Source: CASICS01 sp045564455
GTDB lineage: Bacteria > Pseudomonadota > Gammaproteobacteria > Magnimaribacterales > AG-339-G14
DNA: 64,000 nucleotides
Reading direction: 5' to 3'
NCBI GenBank assembly: GCA_045564455.1
Contig: JBJLHG010000002.1
Location: 310,001 to 374,000, forward strand
In this document: positions 24,262-33,751 of the stretch, in pieces
How positions within the stretch are numbered: position 1 is the stretch's first letter
How the letters are laid out: each line of letters starts with the position of its first letter
Program-made: the position numbers and the translations under genes
Notes under the pieces: model-generated
The model's database searches: none
Told to the model about the DNA's origin: nothing
The model's input: the letters and a program-made list of their open reading frames with translations, nothing else

Positions 24262-26247
24262 ATGGAATCGATGTTATTTATTCCTCCAGTATTTGGAGTG
24301 GTAGGTTTACTAGTTGCACTTTGCATTTACTTTTTAGTCCTTCAATATGACGAAGGAACGGATAAAGTAAAAAAAATAGCCGATCAAATACATTTAGGTG
24401 CGATGGTATTCATGCGTCGAGAATATACATATTTATTCTACTTTGTATCTGTTTTGATCGTACTCTCTTACTTTGCTCTTGGTGCAAATACCGCTATTGC
24501 AGTTACTTCAGGAGCTATTTCATCTGCATTGGCTGGTTGGCTAGGAATGTTTTCTGCCACGAAAGCAAACTCTAGAACTGCTACTGCAGCAGCAGATCAC
24601 GGTGCCAAAACTGCATTATCAGTAGCTTTTTATGGCGGTTCTATTATGGGTTTATGTGTAGCATCTCTTGGGTTGGTTGGCTTAGGAGGTCTTTATTTTT
24701 ATTTCGGAGGAAATCCTGATACTGCTAGATCCATTGAAGGATTTGGAATGGGAGCCTCTTGCGTAGCTTTATTCTCAAGAGTTGGAGGAGGAATTTTCAC
24801 TAAAAGTGCTGATGTTGGAGCAGACTTAGTTGGAAAGATTGAAGCAGGAATTCCTGAAGATGATCCCAGAAATCCAGGAGTGATTGCTGATAACGTAGGA
24901 GATAACGTAGGTGATGTTGCTGGTATGGGCTCAGATATATTCGAATCATATTGTGGGGCAATGATTGCATCTATAGCAATTGCAGCAACTCTTGATGATT
25001 CTGGCAGAATGCTTTTACCGCTTGCTCTTGCATCAATAGGTCTAATCTCTTCTATTTTAGGAATTTTTATTGTTAAAGCAGTTTCTTCCCTAGATGCAGC
25101 AACTGCATTAAGAACAGGAACGATAGGATCAGCAGTTTTATTCATAATTGCAGCTTATTTCTTAACTCAAACTATGCTTGGAGCAGAAGGGTTAAATGTT
25201 TGGCTCGCTGTTTTAACAGGAGCTGTAGGAGGAGTATTAATAGGTTTGATAACTGAATACTATACTGGCAGTAAACCTGTAGAAGACATTGCTAAATCGG
25301 GAGAGACTGGACCTGCGACAGTTATGATCACTGGTCTTGCTGTAGGTATGCAATCCGTTGTTTTGCCTATCTTAGTTTTAGCTTCAATCATTTGGATATC
25401 AACTTCACTGACTGGCCTTTATGGAGTAGGGATTGCCGCTGTTGGAATGCTAGCAACAGTAGGTATAACTATGGCAATAGATGCTTATGGACCGGTTGCT
25501 GATAATGCTGGGGGAATAGCGGAAATGGCAGCAATGGGACCTGAAACAAGAGAGATTACTGATTCTTTGGATGAGGTCGGTAATTCTACTGCAGCCATTG
25601 GTAAGGGTTTTGCAATAGGTGCTGCAGCATTAGCTGCTTTAGCTATTATTGCTGCATTTGTTGAAACAGTAGCTCATAGTAGAGGTGGAGAATTTGTTCT
25701 ACTTCTTTCAGATCCTAAAGTGCTAGTAGGAATGTTTATTGGAATTTCAATACCTTTCCTTATTTCATCTATAACCATGACAGCAGTGGGAGATGCAGCG
25801 TTTGAAATGATCAATGAAATTAGAAGACAGTTTAGAGAAATTCCTGGTTTGCTTGAAGGAAATGCAGAACCAGATACTGCTAAATGTGTAGACATAGCAA
25901 CTTCAGCAGCATTAAAGAAAATGTTGCTTCCAGGGGTTATAGCAGTCGGAGCTCCGGCAGTTGTAGGTTTTGGTTTAGGAGCAGAATCTCTTGGAGGAAT
26001 GCTAGGAGGCGGGCTTGTAGGATGTGTTTCTATGGCATTAATGATGGCAAATGCTGGAGGCGCTTGGGACAATGCTAAAAAGTATATAGAAAAAGGAAAT
26101 CTTGGTGGTAAAGGAACAGATACTCATGCTGCCGCTGTAGTAGGAGATACTGTTGGAGATCCATTTAAAGATACTTCTGGCCCGGCCATGAATATCCTAA
26201 TCAATGTAATGGCTATAGTAAGCTTAGTGATATCCCCTTTGCTTTAA
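24262..26247 (+). CDS. hppA: Membrane-bound ion-pumping pyrophosphatase, K+-dependent type
   Basis: 661 residues, about 16 membrane helices. It hydrolyses pyrophosphate and pumps H+ or Na+. The catalytic block DVGADLVGKIEAGIPEDDPRNP, followed by ADNVGDNVGDVAGMGSD, is intact, as are DAYGPVADNAGG and the C-terminal GDTVGDPFKDTSGPAMN. The segment GNSTAAIGKG carries Ala and Gly where K+-independent enzymes have Lys and Thr, which points to the K+-dependent class. Whether it pumps Na+ or H+ cannot be settled by eye. AAGGAG precedes the ATG and a clear terminator follows. Confidence 0.97.
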   Translation: MESMLFIPPVFGVVGLLVALCIYFLVLQYDEGTDKVKKIADQIHLGAMVFMRREYTYLFYFVSVLIVLSYFALGANTAIAVTSGAISSALAGWLGMFSATKANSRTATAAADHGAKTALSVAFYGGSIMGLCVASLGLVGLGGLYFYFGGNPDTARSIEGFGMGASCVALFSRVGGGIFTKSADVGADLVGKIEAGIPEDDPRNPGVIADNVGDNVGDVAGMGSDIFESYCGAMIASIAIAATLDDSGRMLLPLALASIGLISSILGIFIVKAVSSLDAATALRTGTIGSAVLFIIAAYFLTQTMLGAEGLNVWLAVLTGAVGGVLIGLITEYYTGSKPVEDIAKSGETGPATVMITGLAVGMQSVVLPILVLASIIWISTSLTGLYGVGIAAVGMLATVGITMAIDAYGPVADNAGGIAEMAAMGPETREITDSLDEVGNSTAAIGKGFAIGAAALAALAIIAAFVETVAHSRGGEFVLLLSDPKVLVGMFIGISIPFLISSITMTAVGDAAFEMINEIRRQFREIPGLLEGNAEPDTAKCVDIATSAALKKMLLPGVIAVGAPAVVGFGLGAESLGGMLGGGLVGCVSMALMMANAGGAWDNAKKYIEKGNLGGKGTDTHAAAVVGDTVGDPFKDTSGPAMNILINVMAIVSLVISPLL

Positions 26248-26261
26248 AGCTAATCAAACTT

Positions 26262-26293
26262 AAAAAAACCGGCTTTTAGAAGTCGGTTTTTTT
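26262..26293. terminator. Rho-independent terminator, bidirectional (hppA / recG)
   Basis: A-run, AACCGGCTT stem, TTAG loop, AAGTCGGTT, then seven T. One G-T pair interrupts an otherwise full stem. A and T tracts flank both sides, so it can end hppA transcription rightwards and recG leftwards. It overlaps the recG stop codon. Confidence 0.9.
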
Positions 26294-28382
26294 ACTGAGC
26301 AGCAATTAAATTTTGTTTTTTACCGACCCACCTACTCATTAAAATATCAATTTCTATAGGCTGAGCAGAAATTATATTTGCCAATTCTTGAGCTTTTTCA
26401 AGAAGATGAGCATCTCTAATTAAATCAGCAATTTTTAACTCCATTCCTCCTGATTGTTTTGTACCAAGAATTTCTCCAGACCCTCTTAACTGCATATCTA
26501 TCTCAGATATTTCAAATCCATCATTAGTTTTTTTCATAGCTGCCATTCTTGCTTCCGCTATTTCTCCAAGGCTTCCTTGATACAAAAGAACGCAATACGC
26601 ATTCATATTTGGACCTCTTCCAACTCTTCCTCGTAGCTGATGCAATTGTGAAAGTCCAAGTCGTTCTGCATTTTCAATTATCATTAAACTTGCATTTGGT
26701 ACATCCATTCCAACTTCGATTACGGTAGTACAAACCAAAACGTTAGTTTCTCCTTTTCTAAAGTTTTCAATGGCTAAATCTTTTTCTAACTTATTAAGTT
26801 TGCTGTGAACTAATCCAATTTTTAAATTCTTGCTTTTATTTTCAATCCATTCTTTTGCTGATTCAGCAGCTTGGACATCTAAACTCTCTGATTCTTCAAT
26901 CATTGTACAAAGCCAAAAAGCTTGATTACCGTCTTTACAAATTATTTCTAAGCGTTCAATGAGATCGTCTCGTCTATCATTACTCATTACTGAAGTTATT
27001 ACAGGATTTCTTCCTGGAGGCATTTCATCTATTTTAGAAACACTAAGATCTGCAAATATAGTCATTGCCAAAGTTCTAGGTATTGGAGTTGCCGTCATAA
27101 ATAATTGATGAGGCAAAAGATTTGCTTTAGTCTTTTGAAGCATTTCATACCTTTGTTTTACTCCAAACCTCTGTTGTTCATCTACAACAACTAAAGAAAG
27201 ATTTTTCATAGATACTCTATCTTGAAAGATTGAATGAGTGCCAATTAATATTTTAGTTTCACCAGACTTAAGGTTTTTGTTAATAGTCTCCCATTCTTTC
27301 TTTTTTGTTTTTCCAGTTAAAAGTTCAATCTTTATATTTTCTTTAGCAAACCAGTTTAAAAAATTTTTAAAATGCTGTTCAGCTAAAACCTCTGTAGGAC
27401 ATAAAAGGACAGACTGTAAATTTTTTTTTGCACATGCGAGCATCGTTCCGGCAGCTACAACCGTCTTTCCAGAACCAACATCTCCTTGAACCAATCTTCT
27501 CATTGGTTTAGTTTGCTTAAGATCGTTTAGAATTTCAGTTATAACTTTGTCCTGAGCATCGGTAAGTGAAAAAGGTAATTTATTCTTAAATTCTTTTAAT
27601 GTTTCAGATGAACTATCAATTTCAGGAGCAATCATTTTATCAATTTTATCTGTAGATATTTTTACGCCTATTAAATTTGTAACCAATTCTTCAATAATTA
27701 ATCTTTTCTGAGCTGGATGTTCAAAATTCTTTATTTTTAAAATATCATCTTCAACTGAGGGATTATGAATAATTTTTAAAGCTTCTTTTATGTTGAGATT
27801 AGATATTTTATTTTTTGAAAAAATATTATCAATTTCTTCTTCTTCTAAATTAGATTCATCAATTTTTTTTAAGCAATTTGATATAACTGTCCTTAATCTA
27901 TATTGGGTAATCTTATTTGATCCTATCGAATATATTGGCGTTAGAGTGTCATCTAAAGGAGGTCTGAATTTTGAATTAAAAACTTTATAACTTGGATGAA
28001 TTACTTCTAATTTGTTTCCTGAATTTCTTATTACTCCATAAATTCTTACAGATAAGCCTTTTTCAAAGGATTTGGCTTGAGCTTGAGAAAAGAAGAATAA
28101 TCTAATTTGAAGATATCCTGTTCCATCAGTAATTTTTGCATAAAAAGATCTTCTTCCTGGAAAATATATTTTACTTTCAATAATTTCGCCTTCTATTTGA
28201 AAAGCTTGACCAGGAATGATGTCTTTAATTAGCGTTAGCTTTGTTCGATTTTCATAATTCCTTGGAAGCATAAAAAGAGCATCTTCTACATATTTTATTC
28301 CTAATTTTTCAAGCTGCTCTTTGATCTTAGGACCAACTCCTTTTATATTTTCAATAGGAGCTTTTAAAGAGTTAGTTGTCAC
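26292..28382 (-). CDS. recG: ATP-dependent DNA helicase RecG
   Basis: 696 residues, full length. It remodels stalled forks and Holliday junctions. The N-terminal wedge/OB region (ENIKGVGPK, then VEDALFMLPRNYENR) is followed by SF2 motifs: Walker A GDVGSGKTVVA, motif II DEQQRFGV, motif III MTATPIPRTLAM, and motif VI QLRGRVGRG. Motif II normally reads DEQH; here Gln replaces His. It is last in the gmk-rpoZ-spoT-ridA-recG unit and overlaps ridA by 11 bp. Confidence 0.97.
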   Translation of the reverse strand: MTTNSLKAPIENIKGVGPKIKEQLEKLGIKYVEDALFMLPRNYENRTKLTLIKDIIPGQAFQIEGEIIESKIYFPGRRSFYAKITDGTGYLQIRLFFFSQAQAKSFEKGLSVRIYGVIRNSGNKLEVIHPSYKVFNSKFRPPLDDTLTPIYSIGSNKITQYRLRTVISNCLKKIDESNLEEEEIDNIFSKNKISNLNIKEALKIIHNPSVEDDILKIKNFEHPAQKRLIIEELVTNLIGVKISTDKIDKMIAPEIDSSSETLKEFKNKLPFSLTDAQDKVITEILNDLKQTKPMRRLVQGDVGSGKTVVAAGTMLACAKKNLQSVLLCPTEVLAEQHFKNFLNWFAKENIKIELLTGKTKKKEWETINKNLKSGETKILIGTHSIFQDRVSMKNLSLVVVDEQQRFGVKQRYEMLQKTKANLLPHQLFMTATPIPRTLAMTIFADLSVSKIDEMPPGRNPVITSVMSNDRRDDLIERLEIICKDGNQAFWLCTMIEESESLDVQAAESAKEWIENKSKNLKIGLVHSKLNKLEKDLAIENFRKGETNVLVCTTVIEVGMDVPNASLMIIENAERLGLSQLHQLRGRVGRGPNMNAYCVLLYQGSLGEIAEARMAAMKKTNDGFEISEIDMQLRGSGEILGTKQSGGMELKIADLIRDAHLLEKAQELANIISAQPIEIDILMSRWVGKKQNLIAAQ

Positions 28383-28758
28383 TATCTTTAAAAGCTATAG
28401 TTTCTATTTCAATAGAACTATTTTTAGGTAGCTTAGAAACTTCATAAGCTGCTCTAGCAGGATAAGGCTCTATGAAGATTTCTGACATTATTTCATTTAC
28501 TAACGAAAAATTTTCTAAATCGTCTAGTAGAATATTTAATTTAATAATATTAGAAAAATCCATTTCTGCTTCTTTTAAGATTGCAGATATATTTTGAAAA
28601 ACTTTTCTTATTTGATTATCAACTCCTTCTACTAATTTCATAGAAGATGGTTCAAGAGGTATTTGTCCGGATATATACAAAAATTTATCAGCTAAAACTG
28701 CTTGCGAATATGTTCCGATAGCTGAAGGGGCATCAGAAGAGTTAATTATTTTTTTCAT
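28372..28758 (-). CDS. ridA: RidA family enamine/imine deaminase
   Basis: 128 residues, standard length. It hydrolyses reactive 2-aminoacrylate and similar enamines released by PLP enzymes. Typical motifs are APSAIGTYSQAV, LYISGQIPLEP and a terminal substrate-binding Arg in PYPARAAYEVSKLP. It sits between spoT (2-bp gap) and recG, an order also seen in pseudomonads. Confidence 0.95.
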   Translation of the reverse strand: MKKIINSSDAPSAIGTYSQAVLADKFLYISGQIPLEPSSMKLVEGVDNQIRKVFQNISAILKEAEMDFSNIIKLNILLDDLENFSLVNEIMSEIFIEPYPARAAYEVSKLPKNSSIEIETIAFKDSDN

Positions 28759-28759
28759 A

Positions 28760-30907
28760 TTAAGAGCTCCTTAATTCAGTTGGATTTTGGTTGTGTATTC
28801 TTGAAACAGACAAAACTTGTTTAAGTCTTCTAATTCTTCTCATAACTCTTGCTAAATGGATTCTATCTTTAACATCTAAAATGATATACATCTGAACACT
28901 GTTACCAACTGGCGGATCCATTCTAAAGCTTTCAATATTAGATCCTATATTTGAAATTGAAGCCGATATTTCAGCTAATAAACCCGGTCGATCTTCTGAT
29001 AAGACTTTAATCTCAGCAGGAAAGTCACCTTCAACTTCTTCTTCCCATTTAACTGGAGAGCAAAGAGCAGGATCTTTTCTTATTGAAACCATGTTTTTAC
29101 ATCGCTCTGTATGAATTACTATGCCTTTGATATTTGAATTGTGAGCGATAATATTATCTCCAGGTATAGGTTTACAACAAGCAGCATAAGTTATTATTAG
29201 ACCTTCTGAACCGCTTATTTTAATATTAGAAAACTCTATCAAATCTTTCTGATCATAATCAAGAAACTGTATTATTTGATTTGCAACTACAAGGCTTGAT
29301 CTTTGCCCAGATCCTATTTGTTCAAGCAGCTCTCTCACGCTTGCAACATTAATAGAATCTAATAGTTTACTCATCCTTGCTTTAGGAACATTTCTTAACT
29401 TGATACGGTGAGGTGCAAGCGATTGTTCTAAAAGAGCTTTCCCATATTTTCTTGACTCAGATGCTTTAAAGTTTTTCATAGAGTGCCTTATGGCACTCCT
29501 TGCTCTAGAAGTTCTGACAAATTCCAACCAAGCTGGATTAGATTGGGGATATTTATCGGTAATTATATTTACGGTTTGACCGCTTTCCAAAGGAACACTC
29601 AGTGGAGCTAAATTTTTATTTATTCTGCAACCTTTACAATGAATACCAATATCTGAATGAACTGCAAATGCAAAATCTAGAGGCGTAGATTCTTTTGGAA
29701 GCTCTACAATGTCACCCTTTGGAGTGAATACATATATTTCATTAGGAACCAATCCTGTTTTTATCACTTCTATAAAATCTTGCGGGTCATCTGCATTTTT
29801 TTGAACTTCCATTAATGTGCTGACCCATCTTCTTGCTCTAGATTGAGCAGGATTATCTTTTTGTCCAGTTTTATAAAACCAATGAGCTGCTACTCCAAAC
29901 TCAGCTAACTCATCCATATCATTCGTTCTTATTTGAATTTCTACAGGCAACCCATCGAAAGTCATAATTCCAGTATGCAAAGATTGATAAGAATTAGATT
30001 TAGGAATAGCAATATAGTCTTTAAATCTTCCTTCAATAGGTTTAAAGGTATTATGGAGTATTCCAAGTGCTTTATAGCAATCCATTGCATTATCTAGGGT
30101 TATTTTAAAAGCATAGACGTCTAGAACCTCATCTAAAGATTTAGATTGTTTTTTCATTTTTTTAAAAATCCCATATAGATGCTTTCTTCTGCCAGTAACT
30201 TGACACATCAAGTTATACTCTTTCATCTTTTCAATAATTGAATATTCAATTTTAGAAAGAATTTTTTTTCTTCCTCTTGTTTTTTTATTAATAGCATTTT
30301 TTAAAACCTTGCTTCTATATGGGTTCAAAACCCTAAAAGCTAAATCTTCTAGCTCCCTATATATCTGATGCATTCCCAGTCGGTGAGCAATCGGAGCATA
30401 AATTTCAATAGTTTCTTGAGATATTCTTTTTTGTCTTTCTATGCTTAAAAAATTTAACGTTCTCATGTTATGTAATCTATCTGCAAGCTTTAAAACAATA
30501 ACTCTAATATCTTGAGACATAGCTAAAACCATTTTTTGGAAATTTTCAGCTTGTTCTTCTTTTTTTGAATTTAAAGAAATTTTATCTAATTTACTTACCC
30601 CATCGACTAATTCGGCGACATTGGAATTAAATTCTTTTTTAAGGAATGATTTAGGTATACCTGAATCTTCTATTACATCATGAAGCATTGCAGCAGTTAG
30701 ACAATCTTCATCCATTTGAAATTCAGCTAGAATCTCTGCAACAGCTACTGGGTGTGTAACATATGGATCTCCGCTTGATCTGAATTGACCAGAATGAGCA
30801 TTTGTAGCATACAAATAAGCTTTATTAACTTGTTCAAGTTGAATAGTGTCTAAATACTTACTTAGATTATTAGTAAGGCGATTTATAGCTTTGTTCTTTG
30901 CAACCAT
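28760..30907 (-). CDS. spoT: Bifunctional (p)ppGpp synthetase/hydrolase SpoT
   Basis: About 715 residues. The HD hydrolase domain shows SGDPYVTHPVAVAEIL, MLHDVIEDSG and KLADRLHNMRTL. The synthetase domain shows RFKDYIAIPKSNSYQSLHT, whose RxKD motif marks the bifunctional class, and EIQIRTNDMDELAEFGVAAHW. TGS, zinc-finger-like and ACT domains complete the C-terminus. ATG at 30907 (MVAKNK) is preferred to the TTG at 30916. It is probably a main stringent-response enzyme; relA is not in this window. Confidence 0.97.
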   Translation of the reverse strand: MVAKNKAINRLTNNLSKYLDTIQLEQVNKAYLYATNAHSGQFRSSGDPYVTHPVAVAEILAEFQMDEDCLTAAMLHDVIEDSGIPKSFLKKEFNSNVAELVDGVSKLDKISLNSKKEEQAENFQKMVLAMSQDIRVIVLKLADRLHNMRTLNFLSIERQKRISQETIEIYAPIAHRLGMHQIYRELEDLAFRVLNPYRSKVLKNAINKKTRGRKKILSKIEYSIIEKMKEYNLMCQVTGRRKHLYGIFKKMKKQSKSLDEVLDVYAFKITLDNAMDCYKALGILHNTFKPIEGRFKDYIAIPKSNSYQSLHTGIMTFDGLPVEIQIRTNDMDELAEFGVAAHWFYKTGQKDNPAQSRARRWVSTLMEVQKNADDPQDFIEVIKTGLVPNEIYVFTPKGDIVELPKESTPLDFAFAVHSDIGIHCKGCRINKNLAPLSVPLESGQTVNIITDKYPQSNPAWLEFVRTSRARSAIRHSMKNFKASESRKYGKALLEQSLAPHRIKLRNVPKARMSKLLDSINVASVRELLEQIGSGQRSSLVVANQIIQFLDYDQKDLIEFSNIKISGSEGLIITYAACCKPIPGDNIIAHNSNIKGIVIHTERCKNMVSIRKDPALCSPVKWEEEVEGDFPAEIKVLSEDRPGLLAEISASISNIGSNIESFRMDPPVGNSVQMYIILDVKDRIHLARVMRRIRRLKQVLSVSRIHNQNPTELRSS

Positions 30908-30946
30908 AGTTAGCAAAGTTTAACAAATAAAGGATTTAACTAAAGA

Positions 30947-31207
30947 CTAGACTTCGTCGTCTGATATTAACTGTTCTGAAAGTTCTTCTTCGAGCGCATC
31001 AAAATTAAAGCTATCAATATTTTCAAAAGTTACTGTACCTGCAGCAATTTCTCTTAAAGCAACAACTGTAGGTTTATCATCTTCTGGATCTAGCGTGGGT
31101 TGTCTGCCATCAACTGCAAGTTGCTTAACTCTTTTAGCAGCAAGTTTTACCATTTCATAACGATTTGGAATCTGTTTTAAACAATCTTCTACTGTAATTC
31201 TTGCCAT
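30947..31207 (-). CDS. rpoZ: RNA polymerase omega subunit
   Basis: 86 residues. MARITVEDCLKQIPNRYEMVKLA, the KRVKQL helix and KPTVVALREIAAG are diagnostic. Omega helps assemble the beta-prime subunit and forms part of a ppGpp site. It lies between gmk and spoT, the classic gammaproteobacterial order. Confidence 0.98.
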   Translation of the reverse strand: MARITVEDCLKQIPNRYEMVKLAAKRVKQLAVDGRQPTLDPEDDKPTVVALREIAAGTVTFENIDSFNFDALEEELSEQLISDDEV

Positions 31208-31248
31208 AATAATTTTTTTGAATTTGGATTCTACTTAATTAATTAATA

Positions 31249-31872
31249 TTAATCTAGTAAGTTCTTAATTAACTCTGAGGATACCCTTGAATTAAATTTC
31301 CTAGAATCGATATTTTCAAAAACAATCTTTTTTAACTCGATTAAAGCTTGAGTAAATTCATCGTTTAAAATTAAAAAATCGAAGTCTATGCATTTTGAGA
31401 TTTCTTTCTTGGCTTCTGAAAGACGTTTTGTAATTATTTCTTCAGAATCTAAATTTCTTTTATTAAGTCTTGCTCTTAAATCTTCATAGGAAGGAGGTAA
31501 TAAGAAAATAGAAAGAGACTTAGGAAATATTTTTTTTATAATTTCAGCTCCTTGCCAATCTATCTCCAAAAAAACATTGCTTATCTCTAACCTAGAAAAA
31601 ATAGTTTCTTTATCAGTGCCATAGTAATTTTCAAAAACCTGTGCATGTTCTATAAAGTCTCCTTTTTTAACTTTAGTTTTGAACTCTTCTATACCTATAA
31701 AATAATAATCCTTTCCTTCCCGATCTCCTTTTCTTTTTTTTCTGGTCGTATGAGAAACAGACATCCATAATGAATTTGCTCTCGAGTCTTCAAATAAAGA
31801 CTTGAGTAAACTAGTTTTCCCTCCTCCCGAAGGACTAGAAATTATAAAAAGTTTGTGGCGATTTTCATTCAT
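31249..31872 (-). CDS. gmk: Guanylate kinase
   Basis: 207 residues. It phosphorylates GMP to GDP. P-loop SSPSGGGKTSLLKSL, GMP-binding SVSHTTRKKRKGDREGKDYYF, and IDWQGAEIIKK are all in place. It starts back to back with pyrE: only 2 to 29 bp separate the two divergent starts, so their promoters must overlap the coding ends or start regions. Confidence 0.97.
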   Translation of the reverse strand: MNENRHKLFIISSPSGGGKTSLLKSLFEDSRANSLWMSVSHTTRKKRKGDREGKDYYFIGIEEFKTKVKKGDFIEHAQVFENYYGTDKETIFSRLEISNVFLEIDWQGAEIIKKIFPKSLSIFLLPPSYEDLRARLNKRNLDSEEIITKRLSEAKKEISKCIDFDFLILNDEFTQALIELKKIVFENIDSRKFNSRVSSELIKNLLD

Positions 31873-31901
31873 TAATGCAAGAATTCTTAAAAGTAGATTA
31901 T

Positions 31902-32456
31902 ATGCAACCTTTTCTAGAAAAAGCTATCGAATTAGAAGCACTTAAGTTTGGTGACTTTACCTTAAAGTCTGGCCTTAAGAGTTCTTATTTTTTTGATATT
32001 TCTGAATTTTTTAAAAACGATGCTTTGAAAATGCTTGCCGATCTATACGTGAAAAAAATTCTTGAAGAGGAAATTTCATTTGATGCTATTTTTGGACCCG
32101 CTTACAAAGGTATTCCTTTAGCAAGCGCAGTTGGAATAAGTTTTTTTGAAAAGACTGGAAAAAAAATAGATCTTGTTTTTGATAGAAAAGAAACTAAAGA
32201 CCATGGAGAGGGTGGAAACATAATAGGGAACCTAAATCAAAAAAAAGTATTAATTATTGATGATGTCTTGACAGCCGGAACTGCTATTAAAAATAGCTTA
32301 GAAGTGCTAAAGAATGAAAATGCCTCATTGGCTGGAGTTATCGTCGCGTTAGATAGAGAAGAAAAAAACGAAAAAGGGGTTACATATAAAAACTTGTTAG
32401 AAATTAATGGAATAAAAATTTTTTCCATCGCTAATATATCTGACTTAAATATTTAA
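31902..32456 (+). CDS. pyrE: Orotate phosphoribosyltransferase, short C-terminus
   Basis: About 184 residues from the ATG at 31902, which gives the family start (MQPFLEKAIELEALKFGDFTLKSG without the first part being unusual); a frame back to 31875 adds nine residues. It converts orotate and PRPP to OMP in pyrimidine synthesis. FGPAYKGIPLA, the flexible loop KETKDHGEGG and the PRPP motif VLIIDDVLTAGTA are intact. The protein ends soon after the last beta strand (IFSIANISDLNI), roughly 25-30 residues shorter than E. coli PyrE, with ribE starting 3 bp later. Confidence 0.95.
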   Translation: MQPFLEKAIELEALKFGDFTLKSGLKSSYFFDISEFFKNDALKMLADLYVKKILEEEISFDAIFGPAYKGIPLASAVGISFFEKTGKKIDLVFDRKETKDHGEGGNIIGNLNQKKVLIIDDVLTAGTAIKNSLEVLKNENASLAGVIVALDREEKNEKGVTYKNLLEINGIKIFSIANISDLNI

Positions 32457-32459
32457 AAA

Positions 32460-33056
32460 ATGTTTACTGGAATTATTCAATCAGTCTCTCTTGATTCAAC
32501 TTTTAAACAAAAACAATTTGGGGCAGAGCTGATATTAAAAGTAGAGCCGAGTTTTACAAAGGACTTAAAAATAGGCGACAGCGTTGCTGTTAACGGAGTT
32601 TGTCTGACTGTAACTCGTTTCAATAAAAATCAAATAAATTTCGATGTAATCCATGAATCTTTAAAAACAACAAATTTAAATAAAAATTTTAGAAAGTTAA
32701 ATTTTAATTTAGAACGATCTTTAAAAATGGGAGATGAGATTGGAGGCCATTTAGTTTCAGGCCATGTTCATGAAATCGCTGAAGTTAAAAGTTTTAAAGA
32801 AGGGAAAGAAAGAATCTTAACTATAAATAAAACACCTAAAGTTAAAGACTACATATTTCAAAAGGGATATGTAGCTATTAATGGAATTAGTCTTACTGTT
32901 TCAGATTCAAACGAAAACGACTTTAGCGTCTCTTTAATTCCTGAAACTATTAAAGCAACAAATCTATCTTTAACTGATAAAGGAGATTTTTTAAATATAG
33001 AAGCCGATCAACAAACAATCGCAATTGTTGAAACAGTAAAGAAAATTAAAAATTAA
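32460..33056 (+). CDS. ribE: Riboflavin synthase alpha subunit
   Basis: 198 residues with the tandem-repeat structure of the enzyme, which dismutates two lumazine molecules to riboflavin. MFTGIIQSV, GDSVAVNGVCLTV in the first barrel, GGHLVSGHVHE, and GYVAINGISLTVSD in the second barrel are all clear. It follows pyrE by 3 bp. Its 3' end overlaps convergent yqeY by 4 bp. The other rib genes are elsewhere. Confidence 0.97.
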   Translation: MFTGIIQSVSLDSTFKQKQFGAELILKVEPSFTKDLKIGDSVAVNGVCLTVTRFNKNQINFDVIHESLKTTNLNKNFRKLNFNLERSLKMGDEIGGHLVSGHVHEIAEVKSFKEGKERILTINKTPKVKDYIFQKGYVAINGISLTVSDSNENDFSVSLIPETIKATNLSLTDKGDFLNIEADQQTIAIVETVKKIKN

Positions 33057-33502
33057 CTCAAAGACTTTTTGACGGCCTGGCTGATTAATCCAGCATCAGC
33101 CTTTCCTGCAGTTATTTCTTTAAGCTTGCTCATTACTTTGCCCATATCTTTCATTGAGTCTGCTTGAAGGTCTAGAATTACTTTTGCAACTATTTCAGAT
33201 ATTTCACTTTCACTCATTTGTTCTGGCATGAATTCTTGGATAATTTTTATCTCTTTTTTTTCTTTATCTGCTAATTCAGACCTTTTGGCAGCTTCAAATT
33301 GGCTGATGGAATCTTTTCGTTGTTTGATCATCTTTTCAAGTATTTGAATGCATTGATCATCTGAAAGATCTGATTTTATATTGATCTCTTCAGATTGAAT
33401 TGATGAAACTATAAGTCTCAAAGTTGTAGTACGGAATTTATCTCCACTTTTCATAGAGATAATAACTTCTTTCTTTATAGAAGATTTAAGATCGGAAGGC
33501 AT
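33053..33502 (-). CDS. yqeY: GatB/YqeY domain protein
   Basis: 149 residues, standard for YqeY. Motifs are LRLIVSSIQSEEI, MIKQRKDSISQFEAAKR, FMPEQMSESEI and DMGKVMSKLKE with GKADAG near the end. The domain is related to the tail of amidotransferase subunit GatB and probably binds tRNA; its cellular role is not settled. It follows rpsU, as in most gammaproteobacteria. Confidence 0.95.
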   Translation of the reverse strand: MPSDLKSSIKKEVIISMKSGDKFRTTTLRLIVSSIQSEEINIKSDLSDDQCIQILEKMIKQRKDSISQFEAAKRSELADKEKKEIKIIQEFMPEQMSESEISEIVAKVILDLQADSMKDMGKVMSKLKEITAGKADAGLISQAVKKSLS

Positions 33503-33512
33503 GGAAAAAGTC

Positions 33513-33731
33513 CTAGAATCTAGCTCTTAGAGGGGGCATAGTGCCCATTTTGCGTCTTTTGGAAGCTCTTTTAACTGCTGCTGCAGCTTTTCTTTTTTTA
33601 ACAGCTGTTGGCTTCTCGTAAAATTCTCTTTTTCTTACTTCTGCAATGACACCAGCTTTATCACAAGATCTTTTAAATCTTCTTAAGCCTGCATCAAATG
33701 ATTCAGTTTCTTTTAATTTAATTATTGGCAT
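33513..33731 (-). CDS. rpsU: Ribosomal protein bS21
   Basis: 72 residues, basic. MPIIKLKETESFDAGLRRFKRS, CDKAGVIAEVRKREFYEKP and the Lys/Arg-rich tail match bS21, which sits near the anti-Shine-Dalgarno end of 16S rRNA. In many relatives rpsU is followed by dnaG and rpoD; here only yqeY follows, and dnaG-rpoD lie about 27 kb away. Confidence 0.98.
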   Translation of the reverse strand: MPIIKLKETESFDAGLRRFKRSCDKAGVIAEVRKREFYEKPTAVKKRKAAAAVKRASKRRKMGTMPPLRARF

Positions 33732-33751
33732 ACGTTATCTTTTGAGGGGCA

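Noticed and set aside
24699..25145. 148-codon open frame opposite hppA (also 25674-26072)
   Set aside because: Shadow frames in a codon-biased membrane-protein gene; no domain, no ribosome-binding site.
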